64,000 nt of DNA from Mariannaea sp. PMI_226 (Eukaryota; Ascomycota; Sordariomycetes; Hypocreales; Nectriaceae): NCBI GenBank assembly GCA_024336345.1, contig JANFOG010000015.1:806001-870000 (forward strand), given 5' to 3'. The notes under the pieces were generated by a model. That model was not told the DNA's origin and ran no database searches. It saw only the letters and a list, made by a program, of their open reading frames with translations. Position 1 is the first letter of the stretch, and each line of letters begins with the position of its first letter. The translations under genes were made by a program, and so were the position numbers. Below are positions 45,892-56,956 of the stretch, one piece after another.

Positions 45892-47506
45892 CTAGAACAG
45901 TGGATTATGGCCCCACGGAGCCTCCCACATCCAATTCGCGACTCGTCTCATGGCTGGCGGCGAAGGTCGCATATCCCAGTCTATGCAATGACTGATTGAT
46001 TTTTCACACTCTTTTAATTCCATAGAATAGGTTCTCGCCTCCCTCAAAAGTTGTCGAGCACTCATCCCCTCGGTATTAGGCTGGTCCAGGACCCTATCAC
46101 CCCCAGCCTTCTCCAAGGCCTTCATCATTCGGTCCCGTGATTCAATCATCGCATCGTCTCCAAGTTTGGGTGGTAGGCCGATGTTTCCTTGCCCCGCACG
46201 GTCAAAAGCTGTATCCCATTGGCTACCCTCAAGGGTGATATCAGCGCCAAGTTTGAGGAGGATCATGACCAGTCCAACATTTTGCCAATCTGCAGCGGCA
46301 TAATGCAGAGGGTTATTACCATATTTATCAGTATCAGTAATCCTGGCACCAGCCTCCAACAGTAACATTACAGCCATCTCATCAGTTGGGTTCAGGGTGC
46401 CAGATGGATAGCATAAGGTATGCAGTGCCGTTTGCCCGAATTCAATTTTCAAACCTGCATCTGCGCCAGCATCACACAGAGCTCGGAAAATAATGGTAGA
46501 TTCTGGAACCTTATGGCTGTAATACATTGCTGCGTAATGTAAAGGTGTATTCCCATGCTTGTCTTGTATATTGATCGTAGCGGGATTGCTTGCTAAAAGG
46601 ACCTTGATCGTACTGGTGATTTGTTGAATAATTTGTAATACAATTGGAGCTGGGATGGTTTCTTCATTGAAAACGTTGCTTGCTGCCAAATGGAGTGGAA
46701 GGCGCCCACGACTGTCGCATCTAGACACCATCTCTGCAAGCTCAATATCATTACCTTTTTCGTCAAGGAGAAGCGAATCCGTCAATATTACCATACAAGC
46801 TTCCGGAAAATAGCGGCGTGAGATTATAGACAAACTCTTCCTCCATAGGAAACCAATCTACCTCGTTATAGGACATTATCCTCGCATGCACATCGGCCCC
46901 TCCGTCAATGAGTCTCTTAAGCAATTTAGGAGGAGCCCAACAGATGGCCAGACTGAGCACAGTCTCAAATAGCAACTCTTTACCTGGTACGGTATCCAGG
47001 TCGTCTTGATTGTAATTTGGGAGGTTTTGACATGAGAAGACCCGTTGAAAGAGGACATCCCGAGGATCCGCGCCCCTGTCCAGAAGCAGGTGCATCACCT
47101 GATCACTTCGATCAACGCGTTCGGGCTCCCATGGCCCAGATTCGAGCCTGTCATTTTTGCATAGGGACGCGGCGGAAAGCAGGGCCGTGTGGCCAGTAGG
47201 ATCCTTTGCATGAATTCGCGCGTATAACGGCTGGCTGTCGAGCAGGAACCGCACAAGATTAGTGTGGCCGAAGAAAGCCGCCACGTTTAGCAACAGAAAG
47301 CCTCGATCTTCCTTAAAAGGCTCTATGTGCATAGAAGAGCGAACAGGATGGGAAGCTTGATGCTCCAGAAGAATTTGAAGAGCTTCGACACTACCGTTCT
47401 GAGCGGCCTTGTAAAAAACATCATTATATGGAGGCCCGTCCATAGGACTAATAGAGAAAGGAACATTTGCAAGGTAGTGGCGTAGGGCGGCAGTATCATT
47501 GCGCAT
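45892..47506 (-). CDS. Ankyrin-repeat protein, reading frame uncertain at both 5' end and middle
   Basis: Two overlapping frames together encode one ankyrin protein. The C-terminal frame shows clear repeats: GRLPLHLAA, GNTPLHYAA, GQTALHTL, GNNPLHYAA, with AGAD and LGADIT loops. The N-terminal frame from the ATG at 47506 has ALQILLEH, GHTNLVRFLLDS, GHTALLSAA and LLDRGADP. They join only if 46755-46791 is removed as a 37-nt intron (GTAATA...AAAAG), giving SGSLYGNDIELAEMV and 525 residues; this is unusually short, so a one-base frameshift is the alternative. Upstream of 47506 the same frame stays open to about 47686 with protein-like text (DDYGFTALSASES, DGAILYEDEWGGILAKIV) but no ATG, so the true start is probably in an unseen exon or has been lost. 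Ankyrin repeats bind partner proteins; no specific role can be given. Confidence 0.65.
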
Positions 47507-49624
47507 AACAATTTTTGCCAGGATTCCTCCCCACTCGTCTTCGTAAAGAATTGCGCCGTCCGTATCAACCGATGTCCGGTCGGATATGAGTTCATTGCCA
47601 TTTTCGCTGCAGGATAAGCGCTTGCGGAAACGTTGGTAAGGTGATTCCGATGCAGATAATGCTGTGAAGCCATAGTCATCGAGGGATCAGTGGGTGATCT
47701 GACTTCACGAGTTATGCAGCGTGATGGAGAACAGGAAAGCGGAGAGATAGGGTTGAGTTTAAGTAATAATTCAAGTAACCCTCCCGTACTACCTTCTTTT
47801 CATGGGAAGGGCAAAAAGATAAGAGGAATGATTAGGATGGGGTTGTTTGGACAGGTGCTCTATGAAGCCATGAGACAATCCCTGGAAGTACTGACTGATC
47901 CTCCAGGCAAGTTAGTCACACGGATCATATGGATAATGATGACCTATTATTATGGGAGGGCCGTGTAGTAGTTAAGATCAACTGAACAGGGGCCCCATGA
48001 GGATCCTTAGCACGGATGGTTGATTGCATATTCTTGCACCCGGATTCTTGTTAGATGCTAGTATTCAGGTGGTTTGAAATTGGCTCCGTTTAACTACATA
48101 ACTAATCAACAATGCGCAAACAGAGTCGGATACAGGCATGCGTGTAATGAACGATATTCCCCCTTCTCTATGTCACTCCTCTTAGACGTCAGCAAATTCC
48201 GCCCACAGTGATTGAGTGATTGAGCAAGTTATTCATACAACTTTTCATTCATGCATCTAATTCACAGTCATATTCGCAAAATCTTCTACAAGCTGTCTTA
48301 TCAAATTAGTCTTGGCCGCGTGTAAGTTCTAGACGTTCAAAGTATGTCGCAGATAACCCGATCTGAGGCAGTAGTTGTCAGTCTACAAAATAATCACTGG
48401 TTATCCAATCCTCCTTCCCACAGCCAAAAAAAAACAAGATAAGCAGGCCATTTTGCGGATAATTATGAATGTTGCGGTATTCGCCTCTGCGCACGCAAAG
48501 AATTGAAGCTCTTGATCGCCGTCAACACCAATGACACTATAAGGTGGTGGATCTTGAGATAATAGTAATTCCATGGAAAGGGTAGAGTTGCGAAAGTATA
48601 GGCCAGGTCCGCTTCAGAACAAGACGTATGTTAACTGTACTGACAAATTTCTAGAATCAACCCGAGTACCAGATTTTGAAGTAACTATTAGGGACTTTAT
48701 GTATTAATTGGCAATACTAGCTCGGAAATTCCTCAAATATGCATCTGTCACTAGAAACCTAGCTCCTTGTCGGCCTCATGTAACCTGCATCTTTGGGCGA
48801 CTGGAGAAGTTCGTATTTGTCTCCATTGAAAATCAAATCTCTTCGGACCCAACTCGGTGACAAGAAACCATTCTTCCCAATCACTCTCGTGTCTAGGATT
48901 GAAGGGTAAATGATGCAGATGATTTGCCCCTCCCGTTGGACATGAGAAGTGTGAAATCAATCGGCCTGAAGGAGTGCCTGGTCAGATATGCGCTCCACAT
49001 ATGGAGTGAGCTGATGGTGCCTTTGCTGGTTCTTCTTTTCGGAGAATTGACTCGGAGGCAACTCTAGGACTTTGAGCCTCAGTCGAGGCGTACAATCACT
49101 TGGGTAGACCAATGAGTAAGCGGTCTGGGCTGGTGATCAACCCTAATAAGGCCAATGAAATCCGCCACGATGCAGGAAAGATCCTCGTAGAATGTGTCTG
49201 GGTCGCATTTGGAGAACGAGTCGTCCTTCTCTGAACATTTGCACTAATAAGTACAAGATTGTTGCATATCCTCGAGGTGCGCTTTCACACTGGGTCTGCA
49301 AGTGATCATGCCGCTACAGCTAGTCCTTGTATGGTAACTCACGCTGGTCCTCCACTACAGATAACAGAATTTGGGGTATTAACCCAGCCGTCTTCGCTAT
49401 TCTGCAGAGAGTTTAGAATGCGGGGAAACCAAGCATCCGCCCGATCAATCACACAAGAGAGATATCTCAAGTACTGGTATAAGAAACTAATAAACAGGCA
49501 TCATTCGTAACATCAAGGGACACATGGTTTACCCCGCATCAAAAAGAATAAGATGAATGCTATCACTCCCTGCCGCTGATTTATCTTCAAGTTCTGGCAT
49601 CCAGTATCCAGATTCTCCGCGACG
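47507..49624. other. Intergenic region, with coding-like remnant at its left end
   Basis: 47507-47686 on the minus strand continues the ankyrin frame (see that entry). The rest shows no supported gene; a 69-codon minus-strand frame at 48751-48960 has protein-like text but no family. Confidence 0.5.
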
Positions 49625-51824
49625 ATGCCTCCACCAAAAGCTATGCCAAAGCCGTACGTTAGGCGGCCCGTACAGAAGTCCTTCTCTGGATGTGCCCGGT
49701 GCAAAGCGAGAAAGGTATAGTAATTAGCCTTGGTTAATGTTTGAATTCAGGACTATCATACTGACTTGATATGCACAGATCAAGTGTGATGAGAAGAAAC
49801 CCTCGTGTACACAGTGCGGTACCAAACGCGCAGTCTGTCCCGGCTATGCTACTCAGCCCCGGCTTCGCTGGTCCCGAAAGCACGAGATCCTCGTGCCAGA
49901 TCAACAGTTGTTGAGCGACAAGCTTCAACAGGCGCCAGCGACCTTTGAACGCGAGGATTCCATAGCCTCTATGAAATCGCCTTCTGGCGGGTCTCCTGAA
50001 AATACCACCAAAGGGAATTGGATCTCGCAGCCGGAAAGCGCCGAAGTTGGCGATTTTGATGCTCGTAGGTTCATCTCCAACAGTGACAAGCAAATGTCTT
50101 CCACAGACAGAACTACTCCCATCGGTTTCTCTGAATTATCCTCTCAGACGGAGAGTCTTCCGATAGAATGGGACTGGGGTGAAGAGCTTCTTTATGCTTT
50201 TTTGAACCCTGATGATACAACATCAATTTCGCATGACCACCGACCATCGTTATCAACAAGCTCTCATTCAAGTCCTACGTCTGGCCTCCAGCTACGGCAG
50301 GAAGCTAGTCCTGAAAACGAGGCTTACCAAGAAATTCCTATTCCTGAGTTTTCGGACGAACCCTTCAGTATTAGCACCGGGGATATGAACTCAATCTCGC
50401 AGTTTCAACTACCCATCCACGATTCCTCAGCATCAGTAGATTTCAATACTAGCGAGAAGGCGTCATTGCCTCAGTTGTCTCCTCAACTTGTCGACACACC
50501 TGGCAACCTTGTGGCAGTCTACTTCAGCGTTGTCTGTCCAATCTTGTCAACATTTGACTCAGACCAAAATGTCTTCCGATCGTTCGTCAATCAAAGGTGG
50601 CAAAACTCGTATTCAATGTTTTACACAATCCAGAGCATGGCAGCAGCCAAGCTTGTCTGGATTATGCCTCACATGAAGGCTCAAGCTTTCCAGCACCGGT
50701 CAATGGCTCTCAACGCCCTGTACTCTACTTTATCCAAAACCACGAGCTGGGACACTGAGTCTCTCTTTGTCATGCTGATGTTGGGCATCTCCTCGTGCTG
50801 GTTCGACATGACGGACTTGGGTATCGTCCATTTACAAGCTGTTCAACATGCAATTCTTAACGATAAAGTTGAGTTCGCGGTCGGCTTCCCTTCCATGTGT
50901 TTCTTCAAGAATTCTCTCACCTACTGGGAGATGGTTTCTTCCGTTGTAACCGACAGAGTCACTTTCCACGACTACTCCAAAGTGAAACCCCCTCAGTCGG
51001 AGCCTTTGATGCCGAACCGAAAACCATATGTAACGAGCCCACCACGAATAAAACCCCATCCATGGACTGGTGTTGCGGCAGAGCCGCAAGCGCTTTTTAC
51101 GCGAACTGCACGACAGATCCGCGGCCTGCGTTCATATGGGCCAGCATCAACAGCCTTTGGTATTAGCTTGAATAATCCAAGTGGTTTCCAGGAAGCACTC
51201 AAGTCCTTGGATGAAGAGATTTGGGCTTGCAATCTTCCCAGACTTCACCATATTAGCAACTCAGGGGATGACAATACCCCAGGTATTCATCATCTACTCC
51301 TCGCTGAGGCATACTTATTGGCCAACCTTTACCAGCTCTACTCTGTATTTGGCAACCTGAGAAAAAGGCGAGTTAATTGGATCAAGGAGAAAGCTTCGCA
51401 TCATCATTTTAATCAAAATTCTTGGGCCACGGACCAAATCAGTTCATGGGAAGCCATATTGCAAGAGGAGGATGGGACTGAGAAATGGCTCAAGTTTCTT
51501 GGTCGCAGTGTTATCATTCGTCTCGAACAGATTCAGAAAACCTCTGGAACATCCTGCGTTCAAGCGCTGCTGCTGCTCGTGGCAGCTACATCGTTGTCCG
51601 TGGGGGTGGAGCACGAAGGGAATGGTGATGAGGAAGAGGAGATTTGTCGATTACGCCAGTTTGTGCTCAATCGCTTATGCTTTCTTTCCCAGTCAAATCT
51701 CTCCGCTCCAATCAGCCATGTTACTTCTGTGGTTTTGGAGATTTTTAGGCTGCTGGATGTTGGTATCGACGTCTTCTGGATAGACATTTTGCAGTCTATG
51801 GGTACGATCACAATCATTGGGTAA
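49625..51824 (+). CDS. Zn2Cys6 transcription factor (Fungal_trans_2 type)
   Basis: Exons 49625-49714 and 49779-51824 give 711 residues. The 64-nt intron (GTATAG...GCACAG) splits the zinc cluster: Cys23-X2-Cys26-X6-Cys33-X6-Cys40-X2-Cys43-X6-Cys50 (GCARCKARK | IKCDEKKPSC). A basic N tail (KPYVRRPVQK) and the RLRWSRKHE segment after the cluster suit DNA binding. A long Ser-rich acidic middle (about 60-190) could be an activation region. The C-terminal part has the Fungal_trans_2-like text YFSVVCPILSTFD and IQSMAAAKLV, like the regulator at 42677-44713, whose zinc cluster is also interrupted by an intron at almost the same place. Nuclear regulator; it stands directly before the DUF3445 protein on the same strand, so it may control that gene (inference). 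Confidence 0.9.
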
Positions 51825-52622
51825 AGTCTTCTCAATTCGACTCTGGAATTTGGCCAGTTGAGATGACAACAAATATTGGGAGTTCGCGCCGGTCTTCCTA
51901 CTCTGACTGTGAAATATCACTATACGTATTGACTAACTTCTGTATCATCACCGAACTCATCCACGTTAATGTAGATCATGCTTGGGTTTAAAGAGAGATT
52001 CAATCCGTTGGGGTATTCCCCCATAGGTCTTTGCGTTATTTCCAATATCATGATCATTTTTCACGTCTTTTTTTCATTCATCAGAGATCTTTATTGCCTA
52101 TCTTCTATCCCAGGTCTGTTAGTCTTGGGAGGCCTTGTAAACAACAAGCTCAACGAACCTGGATGTATCGAGCCATTGACCACCAGTCTCTATGCGGTCG
52201 ATTTTCACTCGGTGTCGTTAGTAGGTAGGCAGCTTGCCCCACGAAATGCAGCCTACGTGCAGAAGCTATCTAGAGAATGACATTCGTCTACAAATGAGGG
52301 GTTTTCTAGTCTCGAAAATAACAATTGTAGAATTGCCACTCGAAGAATGCCTAGGTATGTCTCTCTACATTATCGAGCAACAAACGTGTTTACGCAATGT
52401 AACCCTTATGTCTTGTGAGCATTGCGTACATAAAAGGTCAAGTGGATAAATGGAGACGAGGATTATCGCGATCTAAGCCCGGAAACGGAAATTCATGGCG
52501 TGGTCGCTGTGGTTGGTCGAATTTATGCAACCACCAAGTCAATCTATTTAATCGAGTATCCGAAAGCATGGGTAATTCCATTTGAAGGCCACCTGGAATT
52601 GAACGAAGCTACATCAGCACCA
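51825..52622. other. Intergenic region, promoter of the DUF3445 gene
   Basis: About 800 bp between two genes on the same strand. The frame leading into the DUF3445 gene is open from a GTG at 52500 but the first in-frame ATG is at 52623. Confidence 0.5.
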
Positions 52623-54309
52623 ATGACTTCATCATCGACGACAACTTCCTTCTTCCAGGAGTCTTTCGGGCAGGCCCGGGCGTTTTTGGGCCTAGTCGTC
52701 GAACCATCCCTTATCTTTCTGATTAGCTTCATTCTACTTTTATTGATTCTCAACATCGCAATAAACAAGCCTGCTCTGAAGGGTCTTTTTGAAAAAAGTC
52801 CCATTCGCCAATTGTCTTACTCGCTCTGGAAATCAGAAATCAAATCACAGGAGCCCGCGAACCCTTTTCTTACTATATTCCCTCCATCACTTAGAGATGG
52901 AATCCTTACTAAAAACGATTCCTCGGCTGCCGAGTTCCAGAAGATCCTGAAAAAGTCCAGTCCTACGATATCAACCCTTCAGAAGTCACAACTTCCAAGC
53001 ACAAAGACACAAGACTTGTCAATTGATGGCCAATACACTCCCACAGGAATTTCGTCAGAAGAGATTAGAGCAATGGGCACTTTTCCAGATTACTCAGTTC
53101 TCTCTGGCATCCCTCACCCAAAGCCAGCTCCGCAGTTTGATATCAAGACTGCTGAGTTTCGACCATTCCGGCCCTTTCGATGGGCCTATCATCAGACTAT
53201 GTGTGAGTATCTTCATGTAATCTTCACCAGTGTGGACTCAAGGTTGCATACTGACCCAAAATAAGCCCTGATGAAGTTCGAGCCCGACTTCTGGCTAGAG
53301 CTGGAAAAGAATTACTTTGATCGTCTCAAACAGCGTAAGCAGCTATGGGATCAATATGGTACCGATATTTTGAACTACGCCCCTGGTTCTGAATTGGCTT
53401 GCCGAGAACTCATGGAAATTGTCTTGCAATTCCTCAGCATTCGGTATCCTCACTACTTTTCTCTGAAGAACTCGAACACTGTTTTCAGAAATAACCTCTT
53501 GAACGTTTCGACGGACCTCATGACGACGCATCCATTGCACGTTCTTTTCGAACATGTGCCTGAAGATTTCGCCATCATGCTGCGTGATGAGAACGATGGC
53601 ATGTACTATCTGAAGGCCGGTTTCATATGCTCGTCCATTGGTTGGACTTTCGGAACACACTTCAACAGACAGCTACGAGCTATTCATACTGAGGTGAATG
53701 ATTATGAAGAAAAGATGTCAAAGTCGATGGATCGGTCAGTCCTGCTTGAGGCATTTTTACTTCTTGATACTACGATCACACTAAAAACTCGGGACTAACA
53801 TTTATTCACATATTGATAGCTTCTTCTCAAAAATGCCCGTCAATAAGCCCATCCAGCGAGGTTCATGGTTCATCGAAGACTGGGAGCCCCTCTTCGTCAC
53901 CCCGGCCGAGTACAAAGCGAACGGCGGGACTAGGCACCAAGGTGAAGAGGTCACCATCGAGCAGTGCAACCTCCGTGTCGATTGGCAGACCCTTCGCCGA
54001 CTCCCCCTCTCCGGCGCCATTATCTTCAACTTCAAAGCTGTTTTTACACCCATGTTGGAACTTCGTGACGAGCCTTATATTCCATCTGTGCTTTACAAGC
54101 AGATCACAGAAGGCAAATCTCATCTTACGGAGCCCAAGGTGCACAACCACATCCGAGAGCCGGTGCTCAATGCTCTTCGAGAGTGGAAGAAGGAACAGGT
54201 TGAGAATGGTGTGATAGTCTCTGATTGGAAAGAAGAGACTCTACCCGAATCTCCATTCTATCGTGGCTGGGAGGAGCGTTGGCGTTTGAAACTTGGATTT
54301 GAGATTTAA
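52623..54309 (+). CDS. Heme-dependent oxidative N-demethylase-like protein (DUF3445), membrane-anchored
   Basis: Exons 52623-53202, 53266-53734 and 53820-54309 give 512 residues. Introns use GTGAGT and GTCAGT donors, with an ACTGACCC branch site in the first. Residues about 24-47 (VVEPSLIFLISFILLLLILNI) form one N-terminal membrane anchor, shown here as EPSLIFLISFILLLL. The DUF3445 domain follows: FRPFRPFRWAYHQTMSLMK, EPDFWLELEKNYFDR, RYPHYF, FNRQLRAIHTEV, DRFFSKMP, PIQRGSWFIEDWEP and VDWQTLRRLPLSGAIIFNFK, here cited in part. The named family member is the alpha-like subunit of heme-dependent oxidative N-demethylase, which demethylates dimethylamine in Pseudomonas. Fungal members are mostly unstudied and often misnamed as mannosyltransferases. 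The anchor suggests the ER membrane. Position beside a regulator and near a Rieske oxygenase hints at N-demethylation of a methylated amine (inference). Confidence 0.82.
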
Positions 54310-54719
54310 AGCCGGGACATGAGATGCTGTAAAGAATCTTATAGAGCAGCGCATTTCCGGTATCAAGGGCGGAATCACTCCTTCAAAGCATAGTATTGAT
54401 GGATCATTCTTGGATAGCATTTCATCAATAACTACCGTTCTGTTAGCAAATCTTATTACATTCCGACTATGAGTTTTAACTGAATTCTTTTGTAACTCGA
54501 CTTTGGCCGAGGAAGTATACTACTTTACTGTCGGCTAATCCTTTCAAAAGTTTGACCAATTTCTGAACCGGCAGCGCCATTTCGTGACATATGCTGGGAA
54601 AGCAGTGCATCTGTTCGTGACGCACTGCCTGATACATCTTTAGCTAGGTCTCTTTCATACCTCCGCCCCTGAGACAACCAATCGATAATGTCCCATTGGC
54701 AACTCCGAATTCAACATGG

Positions 54720-55292
54720 TCACCCCGTCTGTGTGTCAAAATGATTATAGTCGTTTTGAAACCCCATGCACTCTGAACTATCCGCTCGAGACTGTTCATT
54801 CAAACTGTATTGTTGTTTGTACTTCATTCGAGGCAAAGTGTAGTATGCATCAAAATTATCATTATCTCCAGTATGCAAGAGCTTGACGAATGAACGAAAT
54901 GCCTTTGGACTGATATATGAGACAATTTGCTCCCCTGTTGAGAATAGGCTGGTACAGAGTAAGTATTGAAAGGCTCTCATTAAGGGAGAGGAGAACAGCC
55001 CAACGCGGCGTTTTATGATGTAAAACCGTACCTTAACAAAGCTGACATGCCACTGGAGATTCTGGCGAGAAGTTGGAGTTGATGCGGTCAACAACATCTT
55101 CATTGCCATAGATACAACTTTCGCAAGATGAAGTGAGTACTGTGAGATAATTGAGGATAAAATCATGGACGAGCTATCAAGACCAGTACTCAGATGTTCT
55201 TTTGTTTTCAAAACCTTTTCGAAATATCTATAGACGTGCCTTGGATTGTATAGAATTATTCCATTAGTGGAGGTGTTCATATAGGACAACAT
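54720..55292 (-). CDS. Hypothetical protein, no family recognised, possibly decayed
   Basis: A frame of 190 residues from the first ATG at 55292. It is open 18 codons further upstream, but only from a TTG, where a TATTAG could be a splice acceptor of a lost or unseen exon. The product is basic in the middle (VKVRFYIIKRRVG), with no signal peptide, no clear membrane helix and no motif I know. It lies between two convergent oxygenase genes in A+T-rich DNA. It could be the tail of a regulator or an orphan gene; a pseudogene is equally possible. Confidence 0.3.
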   Translation of the reverse strand: MLSYMNTSTNGIILYNPRHVYRYFEKVLKTKEHLSTGLDSSSMILSSIISQYSLHLAKVVSMAMKMLLTASTPTSRQNLQWHVSFVKVRFYIIKRRVGLFSSPLMRAFQYLLCTSLFSTGEQIVSYISPKAFRSFVKLLHTGDNDNFDAYYTLPRMKYKQQYSLNEQSRADSSECMGFQNDYNHFDTQTG

Positions 55293-55529
55293 TCCGGTCA
55301 GTTCCGACAAAGAAACATCGGGTTTGGCCTCCCCAGGTATTGGCAAGCTAATACTCCCTATATTTAAACTCTATCCAAAGATTAAGATCAAAGCTAGAAC
55401 AACATTTGATACACGGGTAACTTAGACAGGAGTAATTCTTAACAAGTTGAGAATCACTCAAGGCTGGACACTAAGTTCAATTTAAATTCGACAAACAACC
55501 TATCAACTTATCCATCACCAATTCTGTCT

Positions 55530-56956
55530 CTAAACCCCAGCAGGGTTTACTTCGTTGCTTGAACTCCGAGCCGCGTCTCTGCAGGCACAGACATCGCCAC
55601 AGAACTGCTCTTCGTTGTTGATGGTCTTGTACAGCTGCTGGTTCCGTCGGGCGGGGTGCACCTGGAAACCCTTGGCTGACAAGAGTTCATGATGCTCCTT
55701 CAGGTGCTTCTGCACGAGCCTTTTGAAGTGGAATATGCCACTCTCACGGGCAGAGTGCAAGGGACCATTGACAAAGACGCCGTTATTTAGGTTGGCTTGC
55801 ACACCATTCATGAGGTCATAGTCCTCAAGCTCAATGCCCTCGAAAAATTCGGCTGCCTGGTCAAATGCTTCACGAGAACACTCTGGGTTGCGGTAGACTT
55901 CATACTCGGTGGTAACTGTTGTGGCAGTCCTGGGAACCACACGCATAATGAAGTAGTATGGTGTCGAGAAGTTCACAGATGTGTTAGGGTAGTTGTATGT
56001 GAAGGCTCCGTTGCCAAAGAACTTGACATCCTCAGGCTTAATATCGTCTCTGTTGGGGGGAGTATGCTCCATGCGGCCTTTGTGAGGCTCGACGGCATAT
56101 CGGTCAAGATTAGTAATCTTACGGATACCTGGGTGGCTAGCAGTGCAGTGATAGCACTATAAACCGCGTCAGCCATTTAATTTTCAATAAATATCTAGAG
56201 ATATGTAGGTATATTTGCCATGTTGTGGCTAACTTACCTCGTTGTAGTTCTCGCCGACCAGCTTCCAGTTGTATTTGCCGTTTGTAGTCCAGGTTCTTTC
56301 GTATACATACTTATCAAGATCGAAGTCCTTATAGCGCTCCTGCTCGTCGGTGCCACCATTCATCTCCTCCCAGGGGATTGGATTCTCAGAAGCATCAAAG
56401 TTGACCCAGATGAAACCAGTCTTGTCAACATGGGTGTGAATACTGAAGAGGCTGTAGTCCTCCTTATTGAAGCCCTCAACCTCCTCAAATTTGGGCGCCT
56501 TGGCTAAGTTGCCTGACAGCCCATAAGACCAACCTACGATAGAATGAGTATCCTTATGCCAGAAGTTGGATGTGAGAACGACTTACCATGGTAACCGCAG
56601 CTAAGGACCAGCTTCTTGCCCTCTCTGCCGTCCTTATCCTCGAGGATAGGATAGGCTCGGTGCCTGCATATGTTGTGGAAGGCATGAATTTTATTGTCCT
56701 TGTCCTTGATCAAGAAGAAGTCGAAACTAGCCAGCTCAAATCGGAGAAAGCTGCCAGGCTCAGGAAGCCGGGTATGGTGTGTCATTAGAAGCCAATGTTT
56801 AGAGAAGATCGCTCTGCGCTCAAACTCGTAGAACCCTTGCTGAGTGTACCATGAGGCAGGGAAGTTACCCTCAAGTATCTCATTGGGCTTTGTGACTCCA
56901 TTCTTAATCGAAGTGGTAAAGTCCTGAGGGACAGGGAGGCTCTGAACTGCTGCCAT
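55530..56956 (-). CDS. Rieske [2Fe-2S] non-heme iron oxygenase, choline monooxygenase-like
   Basis: Exons 56956-56587, 56533-56238 and 56156-55530 give 430 residues. The joins restore CGYHGWSYGLSGNLAKAP and ENYNECYHCTASHPGI. The Rieske cluster is Cys97-X-His99 and Cys120-X2-His123 (CRHRAYPI, CGYHG). The mononuclear iron site is the ENYNECYHC segment with His225 and His230. The alpha-subunit C-terminal domain follows (PYYFIMRVVPRTATTVTTEYEVYR in part: MRVVPRTATTV). The wording is that of fungal choline monooxygenase/aromatic ring-hydroxylating alpha subunits; known relatives oxidise choline or demethylate betaine-type quaternary amines. Such enzymes need an electron-donating reductase, which is not in the window. 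Cytosolic; no targeting signal. Convergent with the DUF3445 gene across a small unknown frame. Confidence 0.9.

Noticed and set aside
48751..48960. 69-codon minus-strand frame with protein-like text
   Set aside because: Too short, no family match, and no partner exon could be found.
52500..52622. Upstream extension of the DUF3445 frame
   Set aside because: It begins with GTG, and the ATG at 52623 precedes the membrane anchor directly.
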